A stretch of 18,693 bases of DNA, taken from NCBI GenBank assembly GCA_050249455.1, contig JBFWQM010000088.1, positions 1-18,693 of the forward strand. The letters are read 5' to 3'. The notes beneath the pieces were generated by a model, which did no database searches, was not told the origin of the DNA, and saw only the letters and a program-made list of their open reading frames with translations. The position numbers and the translations under genes were made by a program. Shown here piece after piece: positions 7,000 through 13,806 of this stretch (positions are counted from its first letter, which is position 1; every line of letters starts with the position of its first letter). The DNA is from JBFWQM01 sp050249455. GTDB lineage: Bacteria; Pseudomonadota; Alphaproteobacteria; MPNO01; VGEU01.

Positions 7000-7881
7000 T
7001 CAGCGGTTGGCAAGCGCCACCCCCACCATCGCCACCGCCATGCCGGCGATCGCCGCCGCGCCCAGCCGCTCGTCGAACACCAGGTAGCCCATCACCGCCG
7101 TGGTCGGCGGGCTGAGGTAGATCAGGCTGGTCACCTTGGCCGCAGCGCCGCGCCGCACCAGGTAGAAGTAGAGCGCCGCGGTGATGACCGAGAGCCCGAG
7201 TGTGGACCACAGGAGGGCGAAGACGAACTCGCCCGTCCAGTCGATGCGCATCGTCTCGGTCGCCGCCGCCAGGGCGCCGGTGACCAGCACCGAGACCATG
7301 GCCTGGATCGAGATGCCGGACCACATCTGCATCCCGCCGCAGAAGCGCTTCTGGTAGAGCGTGCCGCAGGTGATGGACAGGAGCCCGAGCAGGCCGAACG
7401 CAAGCCCGACGACGGTGGCGGAGCCGAGCGCCACCTTCTCCGCCACCACCATGCCGAGGCCAGCGAAGCCGAGCACCAGGCCCAGCCACTGGCGCGGGCT
7501 CACCCGCTCGCCCAGCACGCTGCCGGCGAGCGCGCCGGTGAGCAGCGGCTGCAGCCCGACGATCAGCGCGATGACGCCGGTCGAGATGCCGTTGTAGATC
7601 CCGCTGTAGACGCCGACCAGGTAGCCCGTCTGGATGCCCAGCCCGGCGACGGCGATGTGCGCCGCCTCGCGCCACGTCCGCGGCCACGCGGCGCGCAGCA
7701 GCAGCGCGATCGGCACCAGGCAGGCGACCGCCAGGCCGTAGCGCCAAGCCAGGAAGGTCAGCGGCTCGGCATAGGGAAAGCCGAACTTCGCGGACAGGAA
7801 GCCGGAGGCCCAGAGAAAGACGAACAGCCCGGCCCAGAAGACGATGGAGATTCCGGGCCGGGCGAGCGGAAGCGCGGTCAT
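7000..7881 (-). CDS. DMT-superfamily transporter, EamA type (first of three)
   Basis: A 293-residue inner-membrane protein and the first gene of the minus-strand run that ends in the FAH-family gene. Two EamA repeats are visible: F-L-W-A-S-G-F-L-S-A-K-F-G-F-P-Y-A-E-P-L-T-F-L-A in the first helices, I-V-G-L-Q-P-L-L-T-G-A near residue 95, L-G-E-R-V-S-P-R-Q-W-L-G-L, and S-L-I-Y-L-S-P-P-T-T-A-V-M-G-Y in the second repeat. The start ATG at 7881 follows a 124-nt divergent gap shared with the DUF2125 gene, so the operon promoter probably lies there. I could not pick a clear -35/-10 pair. Like its paralogs it probably exports a small metabolite; substrate is not assigned. Confidence 0.9.
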   Translation of the reverse strand: MTALPLARPGISIVFWAGLFVFLWASGFLSAKFGFPYAEPLTFLAWRYGLAVACLVPIALLLRAAWPRTWREAAHIAVAGLGIQTGYLVGVYSGIYNGISTGVIALIVGLQPLLTGALAGSVLGERVSPRQWLGLVLGFAGLGMVVAEKVALGSATVVGLAFGLLGLLSITCGTLYQKRFCGGMQMWSGISIQAMVSVLVTGALAAATETMRIDWTGEFVFALLWSTLGLSVITAALYFYLVRRGAAAKVTSLIYLSPPTTAVMGYLVFDERLGAAAIAGMAVAMVGVALANR

Positions 7882-8005
7882 CGGGCGCCCGTTGGAAGAA
7901 GGTGCGCCAGTTTAGCCCGCAGGGTCGTCGGCGCAAGGCGCGCCTGCGCCCTCGACCGCGGCCTGCGGACGCCCTAATAACAATGCTGGGCAGACCGGGG
8001 CGGAC

Positions 8006-9055
8006 ATGCGCAAGCGATTGGTGATTCTGGTGATCGCGGTGGCGGTCGCTGCGGCCGGCTATGCCGGCTTCTGGTTCCACACCGCCGGGACGCTGAAGGA
8101 CGGCATCGGCCGCTGGGCGGCGGCGCAGCGCGGCGCCGGCTGGACGGTCGAGTGGCAGGACCTCGCCATCGGCGGCTTCCCGTTCGGCTACGACGCGACG
8201 TTCACCGGCCCGCGCTACGGCCGCACCGGCGCGCTCGGCTGGACGTGGGAGGGCGAGCGGCTGACCGCGGCCCTGCCGCTGCTCGGCGGCGACCGGGTGC
8301 CGCTGGCGCTGCCGGCGGCCTCGCGCATCCTCTATCGCGACGGCGCGGCCGACGCGGTGGCCACCATCAACGCGTCCGCCGCCGCCGGCGAGGTGCGCCT
8401 GGCGCCGGATGGCACCGCCGACCGGGTCAGCCTGTTCCTCGCCGATCCGCGGGTGGAGGCCGGCGGCGCCGCGTACGGCGCGCGCCGGCTCTCCATCGGC
8501 GTCGTCGCGCCCGAAGCGGCCGCGCCCGAAGCGGCGGCGCCGGCCGATCCGCGGAGCCCGCACGCCGGCCCCGGCGTCGTTGCGACCGTCGAGCAGCTCA
8601 TGCTGCCGGCCGCGGCGCGAGCGCCGCTCGGCCGCGAGATCGCCCACCTCGACGTCGAGGCGCAGGTGCTGGGGCAGGCGCCGGCCGCGCCGCTGCGCCA
8701 GGCCGCGGCGGCGTGGCGCGACGGCGGCGGCACGCTGGAGCTGCGCCGCCTGGCGCTGCACTGGGGCAACCTGCAGCTGGTCGCCGACGGCACCGTCGCG
8801 CTCGACCGCGACATGCAGCCGATGGGCGCGGCGACCGCGCGCATCGCCGGCTTCAACGAGACGATCGACGCGCTCGCCGCCAACGGCGCCGTCAACATGC
8901 GCGACGCCGGCACCGCCAAGGCCGCCCTCTCGATGATGGCCCGCCCCGCCCCCGACACCGGCCGCCCGGAGATCCGCGTGCCGCTCAACGTCCAGCAGTC
9001 CCAGCTCTTCCTCGGCCCCTTCCCCCTCCTCCGCGTGCCGCGGATCGAGTGGTAG
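8006..9055 (+). CDS. DUF2125 domain-containing membrane-anchored protein
   Basis: A 349-residue protein with a single N-terminal membrane segment (residues ~4-24, LVILVIAVAVAAAGYAGF), probably leaving the rest in the periplasm. After the anchor come the DUF2125 hallmarks: W-F-H-T-A-G-T-L, a G-I-G-R-W helix, a W-x-V-E-W-Q strand, and G-G-F-P-F-G-Y, the G-F-P motif near residue 53. The rest is a long beta-rich, Ala/Gly-rich body with an internal duplication E-A-A-A-P-E-A-A-A-P near residue 173. The function of this family is unknown. It is divergent from the transporter operon and convergent with the DUF559 gene. The start ATG follows GGGGCGGAC, and the 5' region contains an AT-rich stretch (CCTAATAACAAT). 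Confidence 0.85.
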   Translation: MRKRLVILVIAVAVAAAGYAGFWFHTAGTLKDGIGRWAAAQRGAGWTVEWQDLAIGGFPFGYDATFTGPRYGRTGALGWTWEGERLTAALPLLGGDRVPLALPAASRILYRDGAADAVATINASAAAGEVRLAPDGTADRVSLFLADPRVEAGGAAYGARRLSIGVVAPEAAAPEAAAPADPRSPHAGPGVVATVEQLMLPAAARAPLGREIAHLDVEAQVLGQAPAAPLRQAAAAWRDGGGTLELRRLALHWGNLQLVADGTVALDRDMQPMGAATARIAGFNETIDALAANGAVNMRDAGTAKAALSMMARPAPDTGRPEIRVPLNVQQSQLFLGPFPLLRVPRIEW

Positions 9056-9085
9056 CGCCGCACGCGCGGGGCCGGGACGGTCTCC

Positions 9086-9472
9086 CTACCTCCCTCTCCG
9101 CCCCAGGGGGCGGAGAGGGTCGGGGTGAGGCGGGGGAGTCTCCAGGTCGCACTGTATGACGGCGAGGACGCCCGGAAGATTGCCCAGCACTTCGTTGTTC
9201 CAAAAACGGACGACGCGATAGCCATGCTCCGCCAAGGCGCCGGTGCGCTGTTCGTCTTCGTCCAACATCGCGGCGTGCTGGCCGCCGTCCAGCTCGACGA
9301 CCGGCCGCCGCGCCGGACAGGCGAAATCCGCGACATAACCGCAGATCGGATGCTGCCGTCGAAACCGCCACGGCCACGCCGCCTCGCGCAGCGCGCGCCA
9401 CAGCAGCCGTTCCGCGTCGGTCGCGTTGCGGCGAAGGTCGCGCGCGAGGAGGGTTCGCGGTCGGATGGCCAT
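9086..9472 (-). CDS. DUF559 domain-containing protein (PD-(D/E)XK nuclease-like)
   Basis: A 128-residue protein of the DUF559 family, which resembles Vsr-type and other PD-(D/E)XK nucleases. The N-terminal helix reads A-R-D-L-R-R-N-A-T-D-A-E-R-L-L-W-R. The nuclease-like core is the C-G-Y-V-A-D-F segment (D49) and V-V-E-L-D-G-G-Q-H (E60, D62, H66). It ends with G-Y-R-V-V-R-F-W-N-N-E-V-L. These acidic positions fit a metal-dependent nuclease site, so the protein is probably catalytic rather than degenerate. The last ~10 codons (PLRPLGRRGR) are read through one of the flanking hairpins, so the C-terminus is encoded by repeat DNA. DUF559 genes often sit beside such repeats. The natural substrate is unknown. 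Confidence 0.85.
   Translation of the reverse strand: MAIRPRTLLARDLRRNATDAERLLWRALREAAWPWRFRRQHPICGYVADFACPARRPVVELDGGQHAAMLDEDEQRTGALAEHGYRVVRFWNNEVLGNLPGVLAVIQCDLETPPPHPDPLRPLGRRGR
9092..9119. repeat. REP-like hairpin, perfect 13-bp stem
   Basis: CCCTCTCCGCCCC at 9092-9104 pairs perfectly with GGGGCGGAGAGGG at 9107-9119, leaving only AG at the centre. It is followed on the plus strand by GTCGGGGTGAGG. The hairpin overlaps the 3' end of the DUF559 coding sequence and lies 37 nt after the DUF2125 stop. It shares its core with the hairpin at 9513-9542 in inverted orientation. Confidence 0.88.
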
Positions 9473-9512
9473 CGGCGAGGATTGTGGCAGGCAACACCCA
9501 CCTCATCCTAAA

Positions 9513-9542
9513 TCCTTCTCCGCCCTCAAGGGCGGAGAAGGA
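9513..9542. repeat. REP-like hairpin, perfect 14-bp stem; possible tyrA-operon terminator
   Basis: TCCTTCTCCGCCCT at 9513-9526 pairs perfectly with AGGGCGGAGAAGGA at 9529-9542, with CA at the centre. It begins about 8 nt after the tyrA stop codon when read along the minus strand and is followed there by TTTAGG. It may therefore help end the chorismate mutase-hisC-tyrA transcript, although the U-run is short. It matches the hairpin at 9092-9119 in inverted orientation. Confidence 0.82.
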
Positions 9543-9550
9543 CTTCAACG

Positions 9551-10468
9551 CTACTTCTTATTTTCCCCGCCATCGGGGGCGGGCGGGATGTGCTGGCGGG
9601 CCTCGACGACGCCGCGGCGGATCTCGCGGCCGCGGGCGAAGTGGGCTTCGAGCGTGGCGGCGTCGCCGGTGCGGATGGCGCGCTGCAGCAGCGCGAGGTC
9701 CTCCCACAGCCGGCCGACCATCTCCAGCACGGCCTCGCGGTTGTTGAGGAAGATGTCGCGCCACATGACGGGATCGGACGCCGCGATGCGGGTGAAGTCG
9801 CGGAAGCCGGAGGCGGAGAACTTGATGACCTCCGCCTTGGTGTGCTCCTCCAGGTCCGTCGCGGTGCCGACGATGGTGTAGGCGATCAAATGCGGCACGT
9901 GGGAGGTGATGGCGAGCACCTTGTCGTGGTGCGCGGCGTCCATCCGCTCGATCAGGCAGCCGGTGGCGCGCCACAGCGCCTCCACCTTGGCGATCGCCGC
10001 CTCGTCGGTGCCGGCCGGCGGGGTCAGGATCACCCAGCGCCCTTCGAACAAGGTCTCGAACCCGGACTCAGGGCCGGAATTCTCGGTCCCCGCCACCGGA
10101 TGCGTCGGCACGAAGTGGACGCCGGACGGCAGATGCGGCTGCACGGCGTTGACCACCGCGAGCTTCACCGACCCGACGTCGGAGACCACAGCGCCCGGCT
10201 TCAGCCGCGGCGCGATCGCCGCGGCGATGCCGCCATAGGCGCCGACCGGCGTGCACAGGATGACGAGGTCGGCGCCGTCCGCCGCCTCCGCCGGGTCGGG
10301 GGTGATGGAATCGGCGAGGCCGAGCGCCAATGCCTTCTCCAGGGTCGCGCCCGTGCGCGCCGAGGCCACGATGTGGTTGGCGAGCCTGTCGCGGCGGATG
10401 ACGCGCGCCAGCGACGAGCCGATGTGGCCGATGCCGATGAAGGCGATGCGATCGAAGATGACTGTCAC
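9551..10468 (-). CDS. tyrA: Prephenate/arogenate dehydrogenase (cyclohexadienyl dehydrogenase)
   Basis: A 305-residue dehydrogenase that oxidatively decarboxylates prephenate to 4-hydroxyphenylpyruvate, or arogenate to tyrosine. The N-terminal Rossmann fold shows F-I-G-I-G-H-I-G-S-S-L with GxGxxG at residues 12-17. The conserved active-site segments are S-D-V-G-S-V-K (S100) and T-H-P-V-A-G-T-E-N-S-G-P (H123). The helical C-terminal domain continues through H-H-D-K-V-L-A-I-T-S-H-V-P-H and S-G-F-R-D-F-T-R-I-A, characteristic of the family. No ACT domain follows. The start is the GTG at 10468, sharing GTGA with the hisC stop. The open frame extends further upstream only as a frame shadow over hisC. 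Cofactor choice (NAD or NADP) and substrate preference are not decided by what I can see. Confidence 0.93.
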   Translation of the reverse strand: MTVIFDRIAFIGIGHIGSSLARVIRRDRLANHIVASARTGATLEKALALGLADSITPDPAEAADGADLVILCTPVGAYGGIAAAIAPRLKPGAVVSDVGSVKLAVVNAVQPHLPSGVHFVPTHPVAGTENSGPESGFETLFEGRWVILTPPAGTDEAAIAKVEALWRATGCLIERMDAAHHDKVLAITSHVPHLIAYTIVGTATDLEEHTKAEVIKFSASGFRDFTRIAASDPVMWRDIFLNNREAVLEMVGRLWEDLALLQRAIRTGDAATLEAHFARGREIRRGVVEARQHIPPAPDGGENKK

Positions 10469-11553
10469 TTGCGGTCCATGAACTCCGCGAGCGCGCCGGC
10501 GACCGCCCGCATCTCGTCCTCGCGCCCTATGCTGATCCGGATGCACTCGGGCAGGTGATAGGATTCGGTGTTGCGCGGAATGATGCCGCGGCCGTTGAGG
10601 AACTGCGTCGCCGCCGCCGCCGTCGCGGCGCCGTCGAACCGCGCCAGCACGAAGTTCGCTACCGCCGGCGTCGCGAGGAGGCCGAGCGCGGCGAGCCGGT
10701 CGGCGAGCCACGGCAGCCAGGCGGCGTTGTGGTCGCGCGAGGCGGTAAAGAAGTCGATGTCCTCCACCGCCGCGATTCCGGCGGCCATCGCCGCGTTCGA
10801 GACGCTGAACGGCGCGCGCAGCCGGTTCATCACGTCGGCGATCGATTCCGGGAGGTATGCCCAGCCCAGCCGCAGCCCGCCCATCGCGTAGATCTTCGAG
10901 AACGTGCGCGTCATCACCACGTTGTCGCCGGCGTCCACCAGTTCCACGCCCGGCGTGTAGTCGTTGCGCACGACGTACTCGGCATAGGCGGCGTCGAGCA
11001 CCAGGAGGATGCTCGGGTCGAGCCCGGCGCGCAGCCGCTTCACCGCGTCGGCCGGCAGGTAGGTGCCGGTCGGGTTGTTCGGATTGGCGAGGTAGACGAT
11101 GCGCGTGCGCGCCGTCACCGCCGCCAGGATGTTGTCGACATTGGCGGTCAGGTCGACCTCGGGCGCGTCGACCGGCACGGCGCCGACCGACCGCGCGATG
11201 ATCGGGTACAGGTTGAAGCCGTGGTGGCTGTGCACGATCTCGTCGCCGGGGCCGGCATAGGCGCGCGCGAGGTTGTAGAGGAGCTCGTCCGAGCCGACGC
11301 CGCACACGATGCGCGCCGGGTCGAGGCCGTAGCGCGCGCCGATCGCCTCGCGCAGCGCCGCGGCGCTGCCGTCGGGATAGCGGTGCATCGTCGCGCCGGC
11401 GGCTTGGAAGGCGGCCAGCGCCTTCGGGCTGGGCCCCAGCGCGCCCTCGTTCGACGACAGCTTGATGACGCGTTCGCGGCCGGGCAGCTTCGACCGGCCC
11501 TGGACATATGCTTCGATGTCGAGGATTCCCGGACGCGGGACCAGCGCGCTCAC
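10465..11553 (-). CDS. hisC: Histidinol-phosphate/aromatic aminotransferase (HisC type)
   Basis: A 362-residue fold-type I PLP aminotransferase. Landmarks are S-S-N-E near residue 33, G-V-G-S-D-E-L near 85 and the substrate/cofactor segment N-P-N-N-P-T-G at 157-163. D187 and Y190 (L-D-A-A-Y-A-E-Y) bind PLP, and the Schiff-base lysine is K220 in T-F-S-K-I-Y-A. R228 and the terminal R-I-S-I-G carboxylate-binding arginine are present. HisC makes histidinol phosphate. Here the gene sits between chorismate mutase and tyrA, so it may transaminate phenylpyruvate or 4-hydroxyphenylpyruvate, as the HisC of Zymomonas mobilis does beside tyrC. The GTG at 11553 starts the protein at VSALVPRPGI. Any longer reading is low-complexity frame shadow. 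The stop overlaps tyrA by 4 nt. Confidence 0.88.
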   Translation of the reverse strand: MSALVPRPGILDIEAYVQGRSKLPGRERVIKLSSNEGALGPSPKALAAFQAAGATMHRYPDGSAAALREAIGARYGLDPARIVCGVGSDELLYNLARAYAGPGDEIVHSHHGFNLYPIIARSVGAVPVDAPEVDLTANVDNILAAVTARTRIVYLANPNNPTGTYLPADAVKRLRAGLDPSILLVLDAAYAEYVVRNDYTPGVELVDAGDNVVMTRTFSKIYAMGGLRLGWAYLPESIADVMNRLRAPFSVSNAAMAAGIAAVEDIDFFTASRDHNAAWLPWLADRLAALGLLATPAVANFVLARFDGAATAAAATQFLNGRGIIPRNTESYHLPECIRISIGREDEMRAVAGALAEFMDRK

Positions 11554-11569
11554 GGCGGGATGACCCGGA

Positions 11570-12454
11570 TCAGCCCTCGCGCACGGGCGCGAGGGCGGCG
11601 GCGGGCAGCGGGCTGGCGTGGCCGCCGACGACGGTGATGCGATCGAGCCGGCCGCGCTCGGCCTCCACCAGCGCGGCGAGCCGCGGGTCGGCCTCCCCGA
11701 CGAAGTCGCCGACCTCCACCAAGTGGGCGACGACCGGCGAGTCGGGGGTGGCGAGCGCGGTGACAATGGTGCGCGGCGCCATGCCGGCGCCGGTCAGGAT
11801 CGCCGACAGGCTGCCGCGGCTGACGTCGGCGGACGCCTCCACGATCATGAAGCTGCGGTCGGCGCCGGTCGGCTCCTGCGCGATCTTGCCGATCACCAGG
11901 GCCTCCAGGTTCTCCTGCCGCAGGTTGGCGGTAGGCGCGAACGGCAGCCGGGCGACGATGCGCAGGTGCTGGCTGGCGCCGCCGTCGAGGGCGCGCCACC
12001 ACGCATCGGCCTCGCCGTCCTGCGGCACCGGCACGACGCCGACGGTGGCGCTGCCGTCGCCGACCGCCTGGACCACGCCGCGGACGCTGCGCTGCGAAGC
12101 GATCGGCGCCACGACGCCGAAGTGGTCGCGCACCAGGTCCCAGTAGCCGGGCTCGTTGTCCGGGCAGTAGACCGCCACCGCGAACGGGCCCTGCAGGCCG
12201 ACCATCGCCGTCACGATCTCGCGCCAGATGCGCACGATCGCCGCGCGCGGGAAGCGGCCGCGGTGCCGCTCAAGCAGGCGGCGCAGGATCTGCGCCTCGC
12301 GCCCCGGCGCGAACGAGCCGGTCACGGTGCCCGCCTTGGCCGCGCGCGTCGCGTCCACCAGCTGCGCCCGCTGCATGACGAGATCATGGATCGCGTCGTC
12401 GATCTCGTCGATCCGACGCCGCAATTCGGACAGGGAGGCGCTCGGATCGCTCAT
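11570..12454 (-). CDS. Chorismate mutase with an atypical prephenate-dehydratase-like C-terminal half
   Basis: A 294-residue protein. Residues ~7-90 form an AroQ-type chorismate mutase domain, which converts chorismate to prephenate. Compared with E. coli P-protein from memory, the active-site set is present: R12, R29, K40, R52, E53 and Q88. The rest resembles the prephenate dehydratase domain plus an ACT-like end (V-A-H-L-V-E-V-G-D-F-V-G-E-A-D-P-R-L). However, the T-R-F motif of active dehydratases is not found; the nearest segment is T-G-A-D-R-S-F-M-I-V-E at 196-206. The second half may thus be regulatory or altered. Neighbours hisC and tyrA use its product prephenate. The ATG at 12454 opens the operon, 177 nt from the divergent metX. 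Confidence 0.8.
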   Translation of the reverse strand: MSDPSASLSELRRRIDEIDDAIHDLVMQRAQLVDATRAAKAGTVTGSFAPGREAQILRRLLERHRGRFPRAAIVRIWREIVTAMVGLQGPFAVAVYCPDNEPGYWDLVRDHFGVVAPIASQRSVRGVVQAVGDGSATVGVVPVPQDGEADAWWRALDGGASQHLRIVARLPFAPTANLRQENLEALVIGKIAQEPTGADRSFMIVEASADVSRGSLSAILTGAGMAPRTIVTALATPDSPVVAHLVEVGDFVGEADPRLAALVEAERGRLDRITVVGGHASPLPAAALAPVREG

Positions 12455-12509
12455 CAGGGGTCAGGTCGGGCCGGGAAAATCGCGCGCCGCGCGGGGCGGA
12501 CGCAGGCCG

Positions 12510-12536
12510 TCTATAACTAGTCCGGGCGACTGGCAA
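12510..12536 (-). promoter_or_regulatory. Candidate promoter for chorismate mutase-hisC-tyrA
   Basis: Read on the minus strand, TTGCCA (12536-12531) and TATAGA (12515-12510) stand 15 nt apart, about 55 nt before the ATG. The -10 matches TATA well, but the spacing is short. This is the only AT-rich block in the divergent region toward this operon. Weak support. Confidence 0.28.
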
Positions 12537-12550
12537 AAGCAAAGAAAACA

Positions 12551-12579
12551 TTGACAGATGCCCGGGCGAATCCTAGCAA
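12551..12579 (+). promoter_or_regulatory. Candidate sigma-70-type promoter for metX
   Basis: TTGACA at 12551-12556 is a perfect -35 hexamer, followed 17 nt later by TAGCAA at 12574-12579 as a weak -10. The predicted start would be about 45 nt before the metX ATG at 12631. Spacing is ideal, though the -10 matches only three of six consensus positions. Confidence 0.4.
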
Positions 12580-12601
12580 TTCTCGCCCTTTGTCAGGCAT
12601 C
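12552..12601 (+). other. metX leader: two sets of mutually exclusive inverted repeats
   Basis: TGACA (12552-12556) is complementary to TGTCA (12591-12595), and GATGCC (12557-12562) is complementary to GGCATC (12596-12601). The two helices cross, so they would form a pseudoknot or alternate with each other. A third hairpin, GGGCGA (12564-12569) with TCGCCC (12583-12588), sits between them. It does not match the SAM-II riboswitch pattern I remember. It could regulate metX only if transcription starts upstream of it. Confidence 0.25.
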
Positions 12602-12630
12602 CCGAGGCCATCGGCAGGCGATCCGCAGCG

Positions 12631-13806
12631 ATGCACGCCAAGGAACTTTCCGCCCGCGACCTGCAGGGCTCGACGGCGCTGCCGGGGCACCAGGTCGTGC
12701 TGGGGCTCGACCGTCCGCTGCGGCTGAACTGCGGCGTCGACATCGGCCCGTTCACGGTCGCCTACCAGACCTACGGCACGCTCAACGCCGACAAGTCCAA
12801 TGCCATCCTGATCTGCCATGCGCTGACCGGCGACCAGTACGTCGCCGACCAGCATCCGGTCACCGGCAAGCCGGGCTGGTGGGAGACCCTGGTAGGGCCC
12901 GGCCTGCTGCTCGACACCGACCGCTATTTCATCATCTGCGCCAACGTGCTCGGCGGCTGCATGGGCACTACCGGGCCGAAGGACATCAACCCGGCCACCT
13001 TGCGGCCCTACGGGCTTTCCTTCCCCGTCATCACCGTGACCGACATGGTGCGCGCGCAGGCACTACTGCTCGACCACCTGGGGATCGAGAAGCTGTTCTG
13101 CGTGATCGGCGGCTCGATGGGCGGCATGCAGGTGCTGGAGTGGGCGTCGAAGTACCCGGAGCGGGTGTTCTCCGCGGTGCCGATCGCGACCGCGGCGCGC
13201 CATTCGGCCCAGAACATCGCGTTCCACGAGGTCGGCCGCCAGGCGATCATGGCCGACCCGGACTGGTGCGGCGGCGACTACCTGGTCCAGGGCCGCAACC
13301 CGCGCCGCGGTCTGGCGGTGGCGCGCATGGCCGCGCACATCACCTACCTGTCGGAGCCGGCGCTGCACCGCAAGTTCGGCCGCCGGCTGCAGCAGCGCGA
13401 GAACATCACCTACGGCTTCGACGCCGACTTCCAGGTCGAGAGCTACCTGCGCCACCAGGGCATCACGTTCGTCGAGCGGTTCGACGCCAACTCCTACCTC
13501 TACATCACCCGCGCGATGGACTATTTCGACATGTACGCCGAGCACGGCGGCGTGCTGGCCAACGCGTTCACCGGCACCAAGGTGCGGTTCTGCGTCATCT
13601 CGTTCACCTCCGACTGGCTGTTCCCGACCAGCGAGAGCCGCGCGGTGGTGCACGCGCTCAACGCCGCGGCCGCCAACGTCAGCTTCGTCGAGATCAAGAC
13701 CGACAAGGGCCACGACGCCTTCCTGCTCGACGAGCCGGAGTTCTTCCAGGTGCTGGGCGGCTTCATGAACGGCGCGGCGGAACACCGAGGCCTGCCGCGG
13801 AAATGA
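12631..13806 (+). CDS. metX: Homoserine O-acetyltransferase (MetX)
   Basis: A 391-residue alpha/beta-hydrolase-fold acyltransferase that activates homoserine with acetyl-CoA (or succinyl-CoA in some MetX) in the first committed step of methionine synthesis. The catalytic triad is visible: nucleophile S162 in G-G-S-M-G-G, D328 in T-S-D-W-L-F-P, and H361 in G-H-D-A-F. Other conserved segments are A-Y-Q-T-Y-G-T-L-N, I-C-H-A-L-T-G-D, and the oxyanion-region N-V-L-G-G-C-M-G-T-T-G-P. The start ATG at 12631 gives the standard N-terminus. The stop overlaps metW by ATGA, the usual metX-metW pairing. Acetyl versus succinyl preference cannot be settled by eye. Confidence 0.95.
   Translation: MHAKELSARDLQGSTALPGHQVVLGLDRPLRLNCGVDIGPFTVAYQTYGTLNADKSNAILICHALTGDQYVADQHPVTGKPGWWETLVGPGLLLDTDRYFIICANVLGGCMGTTGPKDINPATLRPYGLSFPVITVTDMVRAQALLLDHLGIEKLFCVIGGSMGGMQVLEWASKYPERVFSAVPIATAARHSAQNIAFHEVGRQAIMADPDWCGGDYLVQGRNPRRGLAVARMAAHITYLSEPALHRKFGRRLQQRENITYGFDADFQVESYLRHQGITFVERFDANSYLYITRAMDYFDMYAEHGGVLANAFTGTKVRFCVISFTSDWLFPTSESRAVVHALNAAAANVSFVEIKTDKGHDAFLLDEPEFFQVLGGFMNGAAEHRGLPRK

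Noticed and set aside
11554..11766. N-terminal extension of hisC
   Set aside because: The extra residues are Pro/Ser/Arg-rich frame shadow of the chorismate mutase gene, while HisC proteins begin near the chosen GTG.
12455..12630. SAM-II riboswitch upstream of metX
   Set aside because: The expected GCUAAA-type tail and purine-rich pseudoknot strand were not found. Only generic inverted repeats are seen.
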